Source: an uncultured Phascolarctobacterium sp.
GTDB taxonomy: Bacteria > Bacillota > Negativicutes > Acidaminococcales > Acidaminococcaceae
Direction of reading: 5' to 3'
DNA length: 64,000 nt
Assembly: GCA_949299135.1 (NCBI GenBank)
Contig: CASFZG010000003.1
Span: 47,162 to 111,161 of the forward strand
Shown here: positions 19,748 to 28,735 of the stretch, piece after piece
Numbering within the stretch: position 1 is the first letter of the stretch
Layout of the letters: each line of letters starts with the position of its first letter
Program-made: the position numbers and the translations under genes
Notes under the pieces: model-generated
Seen by the model: the letters and a program-made list of their open reading frames with translations, nothing else
Told to the model about the DNA's origin: nothing
Databases searched by the model: none

Positions 19748-20770
19748 TTAAAATTTATTTCCATACATCTTTTTGTAATAATTTTGATATTCGCCGCTGA
19801 TGATTTCCTGCCACCAGTCTTTATTGTCTAAATACCATTCAATCGTTTTGGCAATGCCGTCCTCAAACTTTGTTTGCGGCAGCCAGCCAAGCTCGTTGTG
19901 TATCTTTGTCTGATCAATGGCGTAACGCCTGTCGTGCCCCGGACGGTCTTTCACAAAAGTTATCAAATCTTCGCTCTTGCCCAGTGCTTTTAAAATAATC
20001 TTCACAACGACCAAATTGCTCTTTTCGTTGTGCCCGCCTACGTTGTAAACTTCGCCATCGCGCCCATGGCGAATAATTAAATCAATGGCACTGCAATGGT
20101 CTTCCACATACAGCCAATCGCGCACATTAGCTCCGTCGCCATATACCGGCAGTGCTTTATCATGCAAGGCATTGATAATCATCAGCGGAATCAGCTTCTC
20201 TGGAAAATGATACGGACCATAGTTATTGCTGCAGCGGGAAATCGTCACCGGCAAACCATAAGTACGGTGATATGCCAGAACCAATAAATCCGCGCTAGCT
20301 TTAGACGCAGAATACGGACTCGAAGTATGCAGCGGCGTGGTTTCCGTAAAGAACAAATCCGGTCTGTCCAGCGGCAAATCGCCGTAAACTTCGTCCGTAC
20401 TTACCTGATGGTAACGCTTTATGCCATACTTGCGGCAGGCGTCCATCAGCACACCAGTGCCGATAACATTTGTTTTTAAAAACAGCTCCGGCTCTAAAAT
20501 GCTGCGGTCAACATGGCTTTCCGCCGCAAAGTTTACCACAACATCAGGCTTTTCTCCTTCAAACAGGCTGTAAACAAAATCACGGTCAGCAATATCGCCT
20601 TTAACAAACTTAAAGTTCGGCTGCTGCATTGCGTCCTTCAAACTGCTTAAATTGCCTGCATACGTCAGCTTATCCAGACAAATAAATTCGTCCTCCGGAT
20701 GCTGCTTAAGCTCATAATATATAAAATTACTGCCAATAAACCCGGCCCCGCCGGTGATGATGAGTTTCAT
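19748..20770 (-). CDS. rfbB: dTDP-glucose 4,6-dehydratase
   Basis: 340 residues, extended SDR fold. The NAD site is GGAGFIGSNF at residues 7-16, the catalytic segment is STDEVYGDL (Thr, Asp, Glu), and YSASKAS carries the Tyr/Lys pair. It converts dTDP-glucose to dTDP-4-keto-6-deoxyglucose. It is eight bases downstream of rfbA. No rfbC or rfbD is present, so here the product probably feeds the 3-amino sugar branch made by the ketoisomerase and aminotransferase of the same operon. Its base composition is nearer the genome norm than the AT-rich centre. Confidence 0.96.
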   Translation of the reverse strand: MKLIITGGAGFIGSNFIYYELKQHPEDEFICLDKLTYAGNLSSLKDAMQQPNFKFVKGDIADRDFVYSLFEGEKPDVVVNFAAESHVDRSILEPELFLKTNVIGTGVLMDACRKYGIKRYHQVSTDEVYGDLPLDRPDLFFTETTPLHTSSPYSASKASADLLVLAYHRTYGLPVTISRCSNNYGPYHFPEKLIPLMIINALHDKALPVYGDGANVRDWLYVEDHCSAIDLIIRHGRDGEVYNVGGHNEKSNLVVVKIILKALGKSEDLITFVKDRPGHDRRYAIDQTKIHNELGWLPQTKFEDGIAKTIEWYLDNKDWWQEIISGEYQNYYKKMYGNKF

Positions 20771-20778
20771 ACTTACAC

Positions 20779-21675
20779 CTATTCTATGCCGCCAAAAAGA
20801 ATTCTATCTTCCGCAACCATTCTTAAATGTTCTCCATAAGGTGATTTTCCATAAATCTTGGCCGATTCTAAAAGCTGTTCTTTATTTATCCATTTTTCAT
20901 GGTAAGCAATTTCTTCAGGAGCAGATATAACAAGCCCCTGCCTGTTTTGCAGAGTCTGCACAAAAGTAGATGCCTCCATCAGGCTATCCATTGTTCCGGT
21001 ATCAAGCCACGCAAACCCGCGTCCTAAAATCTGTGCTTTTAATTTACCTTGTTCCAAATAAAGTCTGTTCAAATCGGTAATTTCAAGTTCTCCACGTGCA
21101 GATGGCTTAACCTGTTTTGCCATTTCTACTACTTTATTATCGTAAAAATATAAACCTGTAATGCAATAATTGCTTTTTGGGTTTTCCGGTTTTTCTTCAA
21201 CGCTGATAACATTATAGCTTTTATCAAATTCCATAATACCAAAGCGTTCCGGGTCTTTTACATAATAGCCAAAAATAGTAGCATAACCGTTTTCAGCATT
21301 CTTTTTCGCTTCCTGCAAATTCTTGCGGAACCAGCCACCGTAAAAAATATTGTCGCCAAGTATCATAGCGCACGGCTCATCGCCTATAAAATCTTCTCCA
21401 ATCAAAAACGCCTGTGCTAAGCCATCAGGGCTTGGCTGCACAGCATAAGATAAATTTATGCCAAAATGACTGCCATCACCTAATAGCTTTTCAAATCGCG
21501 GCGTATCGCTTGGCGTAGAGATTATTAAAATATCCCTGATACCTGCCAACATAAGCGTCGAAAGCGGATAATAAATCATCGGCTTGTCATACACCGGCAA
21601 AAGTTGTTTACTTGTCACGCGTGTCAACGGATATAACCTTGTACCTGACCCACCGGCTAAAATTATGCCTTTCAT
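20779..21675 (-). CDS. rfbA: Glucose-1-phosphate thymidylyltransferase
   Basis: 298 residues with the nucleotidyltransferase signature [30 protein letters not shown] split by normal family spacing, [19 protein letters not shown] and [10 protein letters not shown] near the end. It makes dTDP-glucose from dTTP and glucose-1-phosphate, the entry step for deoxysugars, and is normally feedback controlled by dTDP-sugars. It precedes rfbB in the operon. Confidence 0.97.
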   Translation of the reverse strand: MKGIILAGGSGTRLYPLTRVTSKQLLPVYDKPMIYYPLSTLMLAGIRDILIISTPSDTPRFEKLLGDGSHFGINLSYAVQPSPDGLAQAFLIGEDFIGDEPCAMILGDNIFYGGWFRKNLQEAKKNAENGYATIFGYYVKDPERFGIMEFDKSYNVISVEEKPENPKSNYCITGLYFYDNKVVEMAKQVKPSARGELEITDLNRLYLEQGKLKAQILGRGFAWLDTGTMDSLMEASTFVQTLQNRQGLVISAPEEIAYHEKWINKEQLLESAKIYGKSPYGEHLRMVAEDRILFGGIE

Positions 21676-21743
21676 AATTAGCTCCTTAATAATAGAATTT
21701 TCACTATTTATTTAATTACACTTTCATTATTGTAATAATATTT

Positions 21744-22733
21744 TTAATATATATTGTTTTCCAACAACTCTATCATCGTCATATTATTAAACATTAAAAA
21801 ACAAATTCTTTTTTTAAAATATACAGATTTCTTAGGTGGCGATATAATTTTTGCCCGACACTTTTCAAACATATCAATTGTTTGATCAAATTCAGATGTA
21901 TAATATGCCATATGATACATTTTTTGTCCATTTTTTAGTTGTAAATCTAAAGTATGATACTCTGGAAGATTTTCTAATAATTCAAGAGTAGGTTGTCCTT
22001 TTGCAGAAATAAATAAACCCTTAATACCCTGCTCTTTATCAACAAAACATTCTCCTTCTTTTTTATAACCTAATAAAACATAATTAGAAAATTCTTTTTC
22101 TATGTTTTTTACAGCTACTCCAATATGATGAAAATTCAATTCTCCTATTAAATTTTTTTGATTGCGTACTAAAATCATCTGTGCTTGTTTTTCTATTCGT
22201 GGAGAAATATTATTATAAAAATTTTCCTTATCAGAATATTGCTCTACCGCATTATAAAATACTCCGTTAAGTTCAGTATAATTCTCAATGACTTTCCTCG
22301 TTTTTTCACCAATTGAAGTATGAAAAGATACGACCTGCTTATTATCTTCAATTGTACGGCAATATAATTCTTTTAATCCTATTTGTTCAAAAGCTATTTT
22401 ATATAAAAGATAAACACTTTCTGCTGCCGCCATAGAACCTTTTTTTATTACCCAACGTCCCCATTCAGCATGTCCATCATTTTCATCGTAAATAGAAATT
22501 AGGCCTTCTGCTTTACCTGTTAAACGATTTTCAATGACGAAATAGTAATCACCAGTACGCATAAAGTAATTTTCAAGCCACCTAATCTGACTTTGCACGT
22601 CAGAAGAAATTTTGTGTATAAAACAGTTTCTATCTATATCTTCTAAACGAACTTGTACAATAAAGTCTGCATCAGATAGTTTTATGGGCCTTAAACGATA
22701 ATTATATCCTTCCAAGCTAAATCTATGTTTCAT
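21744..22733 (-). CDS. GNAT acyltransferase fused to a VOC (glyoxalase/epimerase-like) domain
   Basis: 329 residues in two domains. Residues 1-190 are a GNAT fold (RLRPIKLSDADFIVQVRLED, EWGRWVIKKGSMAAAESVYLL, SFHTSIGEK). Residues 200-329 are a VOC domain with FHHIGVAVKNI, LELLEN, YHMAYYTSEFDQT and MIELLEN. The four usual VOC metal positions look filled (H203, E251 or E254, H274, E322), the pattern of methylmalonyl-CoA epimerase relatives. It begins on the stop codon of the acyl carrier protein gene (TAATG), suggesting coupled translation. I infer that GNAT moves an acyl group from the ACP to the amino sugar and VOC acts on that acyl chain. Domain calls are firm; the chemistry is inference. 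Confidence 0.8.
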   Translation of the reverse strand: MKHRFSLEGYNYRLRPIKLSDADFIVQVRLEDIDRNCFIHKISSDVQSQIRWLENYFMRTGDYYFVIENRLTGKAEGLISIYDENDGHAEWGRWVIKKGSMAAAESVYLLYKIAFEQIGLKELYCRTIEDNKQVVSFHTSIGEKTRKVIENYTELNGVFYNAVEQYSDKENFYNNISPRIEKQAQMILVRNQKNLIGELNFHHIGVAVKNIEKEFSNYVLLGYKKEGECFVDKEQGIKGLFISAKGQPTLELLENLPEYHTLDLQLKNGQKMYHMAYYTSEFDQTIDMFEKCRAKIISPPKKSVYFKKRICFLMFNNMTMIELLENNIY

Positions 22734-22957
22734 TATTTTTCAACCTTTTTAATAACTGCTTCACACAATTGTGCTGGTGTTTCTATAGAACCAAATTCGT
22801 CTTCAGTAAATTGAACGCCAAATTCTTCTTCAATAGCAAAAAATATTTCTACTCTAAGTAAAGAATCCCATAAATTTTTTGAATTTATTTGCTCAATTAA
22901 TGTTTCCCTATCACATTTTAAAATATCTTCAATTATAGATAATACTTCTTCTTTCAT
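22733..22957 (-). CDS. Acyl carrier protein (discrete, pathway-specific)
   Basis: 74 residues, the size of an ACP. Four helices are predicted, with the phosphopantetheine serine at S32 in NLWDSLLRVE and an acidic helix after it (IFFAIEEEFGVQF). The sequence differs from fatty-acid AcpP in its LWDSLLRVE context and resembles ACPs that accompany FkbH-like proteins. It lies between the FkbH-like and GNAT-VOC genes, so it probably carries the acyl group made by FkbH. It needs a phosphopantetheinyl transferase encoded elsewhere. Confidence 0.88.
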   Translation of the reverse strand: MKEEVLSIIEDILKCDRETLIEQINSKNLWDSLLRVEIFFAIEEEFGVQFTEDEFGSIETPAQLCEAVIKKVEK

Positions 22958-22978
22958 AATTTAGACTCCTTATCTTCG

Positions 22979-24565
22979 TTAATTTATAGATACATTTATT
23001 AAATTATCTGGAAAAATATATTTAAACCATTCAGGTTGTTCTAAATATTTCTGCAAATATTGAATTACAAATTTCTCTGCCGGTTTATTCCTTTCGCCTC
23101 TTTTAAAAGCGACTCTAACTAAATCAACATTATAGTTATCTAAAATTATTTTAATTGCTCCAAGTACAATAACGTCATCAATGCCTCTTCCTAACGCACG
23201 ACAACTTATAAAACATTCTTCTATTTCTACATATTCATTTATTAAGTGACCAATGCAAACTCCTATTAATCCACTATCTGATAATTTATCAGCAAGCGAA
23301 ATAGTAACTATAGTGTATTCTTTTTCTTCTATATATTTTTCTACTTCAGCAAGTGAATAACGTTTATAGTTAAAAATAAACTGATTGGTCTTATTTGCCA
23401 ATTCCGACACTCGCTGTAAATGTTCTCTTTTGTTACAATAAAAATCTAATTTTAACTCTAACGATTTTATATATTCTTCCTTACTCATTTGATGTTGCAA
23501 GTCTTTTCTCAATTTATTAGCTTTAACATCATCTTTACGTTTTAAATCTTCACTAGAAATATTTAACTTAAATAATCCTGGATATTCATTTAAAACTTTT
23601 GCTGTTATCATTGCATTATTTAGTGCTAAAATTTGATGAATATTAGGAAAAGCCATTTTAACAGACGATAACTCGCCTATATTATCATCAACAAATAGTA
23701 AACTATCTATTCCAATGTTAAGAAAAGCTGCTGTTTTTGCAATCATATCAGTTTTAGCCTCCCAAGAAGCGCAAACATAAGCAAAATCATCAAAATCTAA
23801 TATAAAATCTTTTCTTTCATAAAACAATTTTTTTACATCATCCATTTCATTTTTAGACGCAATAGATAAGAAAAAACCACTTTCTGATAGTTCTTTTAAC
23901 TTTTTTTGTAAGTATTTATGCTCATCAGTTAATTTAATACCTTGTATTCCATCTTCACCCAATACCCCTTTATAAAGTGTATTATCAAGATCAAGGACAA
24001 TACATTTTAATAATGGTTTAAGCAAAGCTGGCAAATATTTTAACCCCAATATACGAGATACAAGTAACATTGCACTGTTACTTAAACGAGTCCCTGTTGC
24101 TTTCAGTGTTCTTTCATCAATCAATTCTATTCCATAATTCTCTTGTATTTCATTTAAATTAAAAATAGTTACTCCCACTAATTCAAAAGTAAATTTCATT
24201 CCTAATGGTATTACTAAAACTGGTCGCAAATATTTTAATTTTAATTGTTTAATACGATCTAATAAAATTTCCTCAGCATTTCTATTTTTATACCTATCCG
24301 TATCAACCCAAACTATAATCATATCTGATGAAAGATCAAGCTCTAAAAAAGAGAAGCTATCATCATAACCGCTATAATTAAACTCCACATTTATTTCAGC
24401 ATAATCAAGATACATAGAAATAGTATGTTCAATCAATTCAAACGAATGATTTCTAAACACTTGTATTTTATATTTTTTTGTATTTCTAATTTTTGATTTA
24501 TAATCTAAAAGTGTTCTACGTGTTAAATCTGAATTAAAAATTATATTTTGCAATTCAAAAGACAT
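22979..24565 (-). CDS. FkbH-like HAD-IIIC family protein (acyl-ACP loading)
   Basis: 528 residues with an N-terminal region of about 185 residues, a HAD domain with LDLDNTLYKG (D192, D194), SIASKNEMDDV and FVDDNIGELS, and a C-terminal GNAT-like part ending near residue 515 (GLIGVCIGHL, SCRALGRGIDDVIV). Studied FkbH homologues dephosphorylate 1,3-bisphosphoglycerate and load a D-glyceryl unit on an ACP. Here the ACP gene follows 21 bases downstream. I infer that a glyceryl or derived acyl-ACP is made for sugar N- or O-acylation. Family strong, substrate inferred. Confidence 0.88.
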   Translation of the reverse strand: MSFELQNIIFNSDLTRRTLLDYKSKIRNTKKYKIQVFRNHSFELIEHTISMYLDYAEINVEFNYSGYDDSFSFLELDLSSDMIIVWVDTDRYKNRNAEEILLDRIKQLKLKYLRPVLVIPLGMKFTFELVGVTIFNLNEIQENYGIELIDERTLKATGTRLSNSAMLLVSRILGLKYLPALLKPLLKCIVLDLDNTLYKGVLGEDGIQGIKLTDEHKYLQKKLKELSESGFFLSIASKNEMDDVKKLFYERKDFILDFDDFAYVCASWEAKTDMIAKTAAFLNIGIDSLLFVDDNIGELSSVKMAFPNIHQILALNNAMITAKVLNEYPGLFKLNISSEDLKRKDDVKANKLRKDLQHQMSKEEYIKSLELKLDFYCNKREHLQRVSELANKTNQFIFNYKRYSLAEVEKYIEEKEYTIVTISLADKLSDSGLIGVCIGHLINEYVEIEECFISCRALGRGIDDVIVLGAIKIILDNYNVDLVRVAFKRGERNKPAEKFVIQYLQKYLEQPEWFKYIFPDNLINVSIN

Positions 24566-24593
24566 TTATTTACCTCCACATTAAAACTTAAAT

Positions 24594-24731
24594 TTATTTT
24601 AAGTTTAATAATTTTAAAAATCTATTAAGTTTCGGATTATTACGCCATTCAATAATATATTTAAAAAATTCCGGCTGTATTTCTTTCAAAATAACAAACT
24701 TGCCAGTTAATTCTATATTTCTTTTTTGCAT
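24594..24731 (-). pseudogene. Short GNAT-like remnant (45 codons)
   Basis: A 45-codon frame starts at ATG 24731, overlapping the end of the acyltransferase gene, and stops at 24594. It contains FVILKEIQPEFFKYIIEWRN, which resembles the first strand-helix of GNAT acetyltransferases (compare RLRPIKLSDADFIVQVR in the GNAT-VOC protein), then ends in LKLLNLK. No further GNAT domain follows before the FkbH gene. It looks like the 5' end of a lost acetyltransferase gene replaced during cassette exchange, but it could be a real small protein. Confidence 0.5.
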
Positions 24732-25793
24732 AATGTCACCTTACCTATCAAATTTAAAATTTTATTTTCATTTTTTTGGTATAAAACAGATAAAACTATT
24801 GTAATTAAACAACCTAAAATATATATCCAAATACTACCTTGATATCCTATCTTTCTAAACACAAAAGCTACATAATTAAAAACTAATAAATGTATTAAAA
24901 ATATTTCAAAACTAATATTTCCAATAAAAACTAAAAATTTATTTTTAAAAATATTTTCTTTTAAACTACTTATAGAATCAGATTCTAAACTTAAAAACAG
25001 TAGAATATTTGGCAATGTCCACGCAGCCGTACAATAATACATACTATTTGAAAAAGCAGAATTATAAAGCAACACCGTATCTAGTATAATAACGATAGCA
25101 ATAAATTGTGCATTTATGTTCTTATTCTTTTGTAAAGCAACATACGTGTACCCCCCCCAACACAAAATCTAAAATTCTAACTGCTGGACAAATATACAAC
25201 AACCAATGTGCAATTTGACTATCAGCGCACAAATAAAATAATAAATATTGAACAAAAACTATAGCAATAATACAAATACTTGCACCAATTTCATTAACTG
25301 TAAAATCAATGAGCTTAATTATTTTTGGAGTTAAAACTATAAAGAAAAAAGCAGTAGATAAGTACCATGAAGTCGCATTCAATGAAAAATATATACTCAT
25401 ATCCGGTATATAACTTTGTAAAAGTAATAAATTTAATACAATTCTTTCTAATACACTTTCAAATTTTCCATTCAGAATACTTTTAAATATAAATGGTAGT
25501 GCAAAAATTAAGGTTATAAAATGCAGCGGATAAAATTTCTTTAGCTTTCTTTTAATATAACTATTTATACTGGGAAACGAGCGATAGTTATAATAATTCA
25601 TTATAGCCAAATAACCACTTAACATAATAAAAATTTGTACACCTAAACCACCAGCTGAAGCAAAAATATTTTTGCCGTATTCATTCTGAATATAGTTGCA
25701 ATGAGATAAAACTATTAATATAATTGCCAAACCTCTCAAGCCTTGCAAAGTTTCATTATATTTTTTATTAGATTCATTTAAAATTATTTTCAT
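24713..25793 (-). pseudogene. OafA-like membrane acyltransferase, split by a frameshift in a G8 tract
   Basis: Two overlapping frames together make one acyltransferase-3 protein. The 5' frame (from 25793) has NETLQGLRGLAIILIVLSHC and GVQIFIMLSGYLA, then several membrane helices to RILDFVLGG. The 3' frame (to 24713) continues YTYVALQKN and ends with FEIFLIHLLVF and a last helix. They meet at eight G on the minus strand (plus C-run 25151-25158). With seven or ten G the frame joins into about 355 residues, the usual family length. This may be a phase-variable switch now in the off state, a dead gene, or a sequencing error. The family O-acetylates surface sugars. Confidence 0.85.
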
Positions 25794-27204
25794 AGTATTT
25801 TGAAAAATTTTCTACAATATTTTTTCTATAAATACATAAATACAAAATTACCATTATTAACGAAAGTAACAAACCCAACCATATATCAGTTTGAACAAAT
25901 ATGCGCCATACTAATATATTCGCAATTATCAAAAATGCTGCAAATAAAAATTTATTACTTATTTCTAGTAATTTCATTTTTATCAAAACACCTGAACAGA
26001 TACAAACAGATGTTGCATATCCCATTATCGTTGCAATACCAGCTCCTTCAATACCTAAAACAGGTATAAGGTAATAATTACATAATAAATTAATTATTGC
26101 TCCACAAAAAACAATGAATACTCCTGGCCATGTTTTTTTTATAACTAAAAATTGATTACCTATGACCTGATAAAGCATTAATAATAATGGAGCCAAGAAT
26201 AAATACGGAACAACGATATAGCCATACTGATAGTTTAATGGATAAAATATCGAAATAACATCATATGATAATGCACATACAAAGCTTGTAGCTATAAACG
26301 ATATAATTCCTAAATATTCAAATACCAGTGAATTATTTTTTACCTGATTTTCTTCATGCATGGTAGAGAAAGCAAAATATTGCCATCCACCGGCAAACGC
26401 CATATAGATTAACTGACTCGCGGCTGCAAGTTTAGCGCCTGCTGCATATACACCGGCTGCATCCTCTCCTATAAAATGTACTATCATAATTCTGTCGCAC
26501 GAACCTAATACCCAGTATATAAAAAATCCCGGCATCATAGGTAATGCGATAACCAGCATTTGTTTCAATAAACTAAATTTAAATAAACTAAATTTAAACC
26601 ATTTTTTGTTTAAAATATAGAAACTAACCCCTGTACTTACTGCTGAACAAACTGCCGCAATTGGTAAAGCAGTTAAATAATAACCATGTATTAATAAAAA
26701 TATCGAAACAGAATAAGATATTATGGAAGATATAAAATTGACCGATAAAAATACAATTCTTTTATTTTGCACTCTTGTCGGTATCGTTAAAATACTGTTT
26801 GTTGAACCTATTAATATACTAACAGCAGCAAAATATAACAGAATCCGATATTCACTGCTTCCAAAGAAAAATGCAGTTATAAAATTATCAAACAATACCA
26901 ATATAAAAAATACAATGCTTGAAGTTCCTAATACAAAAAATAATGTTGTTGAACAAACACTTTTTTGAAATTGCTCATCATTTCTATCAAAAAAAGTCCT
27001 AAAAGCAGCATCATACATACCCATTATTGCAAAAGCACTACCAAAAGCTACTAATGTATTGGTTAAATCACTTAAACCAAAATAACTGCTATCCGGCATT
27101 AAACGTGTAACAATGGGCAACATGAAAAATGGTATTAACTTATTTATAATGCCACCAACACCATATATTAAAAAATTATCAATAAAAAGTTTAAATTTGT
27201 TCAT
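25774..27204 (-). CDS. Polysaccharide flippase (Wzx/MATE-like oligosaccharide exporter)
   Basis: 476 residues with 12 to 14 hydrophobic segments and the start MNKFKLFIDNFLIYGVGGIINKLIPFFMLPIVTRLM split across the first helix, typical of the polysaccharide biosynthesis/Wzx family. It would flip undecaprenyl-linked repeat units across the inner membrane. It overlaps the ketoisomerase gene upstream by 14 bases and the acyltransferase downstream by 20. No Wzy polymerase was recognised in the locus, so the polymer may be short, or Wzy may lie elsewhere. Confidence 0.9.
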   Translation of the reverse strand: MNKFKLFIDNFLIYGVGGIINKLIPFFMLPIVTRLMPDSSYFGLSDLTNTLVAFGSAFAIMGMYDAAFRTFFDRNDEQFQKSVCSTTLFFVLGTSSIVFFILVLFDNFITAFFFGSSEYRILLYFAAVSILIGSTNSILTIPTRVQNKRIVFLSVNFISSIISYSVSIFLLIHGYYLTALPIAAVCSAVSTGVSFYILNKKWFKFSLFKFSLLKQMLVIALPMMPGFFIYWVLGSCDRIMIVHFIGEDAAGVYAAGAKLAAASQLIYMAFAGGWQYFAFSTMHEENQVKNNSLVFEYLGIISFIATSFVCALSYDVISIFYPLNYQYGYIVVPYLFLAPLLLMLYQVIGNQFLVIKKTWPGVFIVFCGAIINLLCNYYLIPVLGIEGAGIATIMGYATSVCICSGVLIKMKLLEISNKFLFAAFLIIANILVWRIFVQTDIWLGLLLSLIMVILYLCIYRKNIVENFSKYYENNFK

Positions 27205-27613
27205 TACTTTTGATTTCTGTCAAATATTGCTCATAATCTCTTATATACTCTTCACTATCGTAATAAGTATTAGTTAAACATAATAATACGGCATCTGTTG
27301 TGAAATTATACATTTCTTTCCATAACATTTTAGGAATATAAATTCCTGTCATCGGCTTATCTAAATGTATGTTTATACTATGACTGCCATCATTTATTTT
27401 TACTTCACTGCTGCCAGAAACATTTATTAATACAAATTCAGAATTTCGATTAGCGTGACATCCTCTTACAGTTTTATCATCAGCATTATAGATATAAAAA
27501 ATACGTTTTATATCAAATGGTATATCCTTGTTATTTTCTATAGCAACAAGTTTTCCACGTTCATCTCCATATTCTTTAAAATCAAGTAATTTACATTTAT
27601 TTAATAATGTCAT
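27191..27613 (-). CDS. dTDP-sugar 3,4-ketoisomerase (FdtA/QdtA, WxcM-like cupin)
   Basis: 140 residues from ATG 27613, which has AAGGG six bases upstream (a TTG one codon earlier is less likely). The cupin fold motifs are ERGKLVAIE, RGCHANRNSEFVLINVSG and the C-terminal YYDSEEYIRDYEQYL. Enzymes of this family convert dTDP-4-keto-6-deoxyglucose to the 3-keto isomer, with the galacto (FdtA) or gluco (QdtA) outcome set by active-site details I cannot resolve. It lies directly after the aminotransferase gene, so both steps to a 3-amino-3,6-dideoxyhexose are adjacent. Confidence 0.88.
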   Translation of the reverse strand: MTLLNKCKLLDFKEYGDERGKLVAIENNKDIPFDIKRIFYIYNADDKTVRGCHANRNSEFVLINVSGSSEVKINDGSHSINIHLDKPMTGIYIPKMLWKEMYNFTTDAVLLCLTNTYYDSEEYIRDYEQYLTEIKSNEQI

Positions 27614-27630
27614 CAATATCCCTTCAATAT

Positions 27631-28722
27631 TTAAAATTTATTTAATTTATCAATTACATATGTTTGTTCGTCTTCTGTCATACCATTATAAATTGGTATT
27701 GATAACACCGAATCAGCAAAATCTTCAGTAATAGGATAATCACCTTTTTTATAACCTAAATATTTATATGCTTCTGATAAATGTGGCGGTATAGGATAAT
27801 GTATTATCGTATTAATACCATTATTATCAAGATAATGAATTAATTCTTCCCGTTCTTTACATCTAATAACGTATTGATGCCATACACATACCGAATTATC
27901 ATTAGTTTTTGGTAAAACTAATTTTGTATTTTTAATTTCTCTATTGTATCTTTCGGCAATTTCTATCTTTTCCTGCGTTATCTCATTTAAATGCTGTAAT
28001 CTTATCCTTAATAATCCTGCTTGCAATTCATCCAGACGCGAATTAGCACCTACTACTTTATTATAATAACGTTTTTCACTGCCATAATTTCTAAAAACTT
28101 TAAATTTATCTGCTAATTCTTTGTTGTCCGTAATAATTGCTCCGGCATCACCAAATGCGCCTAAATTCTTTGACGGGTAAAAAGAAAAACATCCAATATC
28201 GCCAAAAGTTCCTGTCATTCTACCTTTATAAAAAGCCCCATGAGATTGAGCACAATCTTCAACTAACCTCAAATTATATTTTTTACATAATTCGCCAATC
28301 TTATCCATTTTTGTTGGAATCCCATATAAGTGTACTACTAAAATAGCTTTTGTCTTTGTAGTGATTTTAGCTTCAATTTTATTAATATCAATACCAAATG
28401 TTTCATCTGGTTCTACAAAAACAGGTGTTGCCCCATTAATAGTTATACCCATGACACTAGCTATATAAGTATTAGCTTGAACAATTACCTCATCACCTTT
28501 GCCTATACCTAATACTCTAAAAGCAATCCATAAAGCATCCAATCCACTTGCTAAACCAACGCAATAGCGTGCTCCAGTATATTTTGCAAATTCTTTTTCA
28601 AAATTTTCTACTTCAGTTCCTAAAACATACCAACCAGAACGCAACACTTCTAAAGCTTTTTCCTCAAACTCCGATTGATATTTATAAAAACCTCTGTCCA
28701 TTCTGTTAGCTAAAATTTGCAT
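27631..28722 (-). CDS. DegT/DnrJ/EryC1/StrS sugar aminotransferase (FdtB/QdtB type)
   Basis: 363 residues from ATG 28722, chosen because GAGGGTGA lies upstream and it avoids overlap with the DUF4435 gene (the open frame reaches 28767). PLP lysine is in FSFYPSKNLGAFGDAGAI; other marks are VEDCAQSHGAFY, GANSRLDELQAGLL and HYPIPPHLSEAY. These enzymes transaminate 3-keto-6-deoxy dTDP-sugars using glutamate. Next to a FdtA/QdtA isomerase this predicts dTDP-Fuc3N or dTDP-Qui3N. The free amine would be the target of the ACP-dependent acylation module. Confidence 0.92.
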   Translation of the reverse strand: MQILANRMDRGFYKYQSEFEEKALEVLRSGWYVLGTEVENFEKEFAKYTGARYCVGLASGLDALWIAFRVLGIGKGDEVIVQANTYIASVMGITINGATPVFVEPDETFGIDINKIEAKITTKTKAILVVHLYGIPTKMDKIGELCKKYNLRLVEDCAQSHGAFYKGRMTGTFGDIGCFSFYPSKNLGAFGDAGAIITDNKELADKFKVFRNYGSEKRYYNKVVGANSRLDELQAGLLRIRLQHLNEITQEKIEIAERYNREIKNTKLVLPKTNDNSVCVWHQYVIRCKEREELIHYLDNNGINTIIHYPIPPHLSEAYKYLGYKKGDYPITEDFADSVLSIPIYNGMTEDEQTYVIDKLNKF

Positions 28723-28735
28723 ATCATTCACCCTC

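Noticed and set aside
19748..21675. dTDP-rhamnose pathway
   Set aside because: Only rfbA and rfbB are present. There is no rfbC or rfbD, and a ketoisomerase and aminotransferase indicate an amino sugar.
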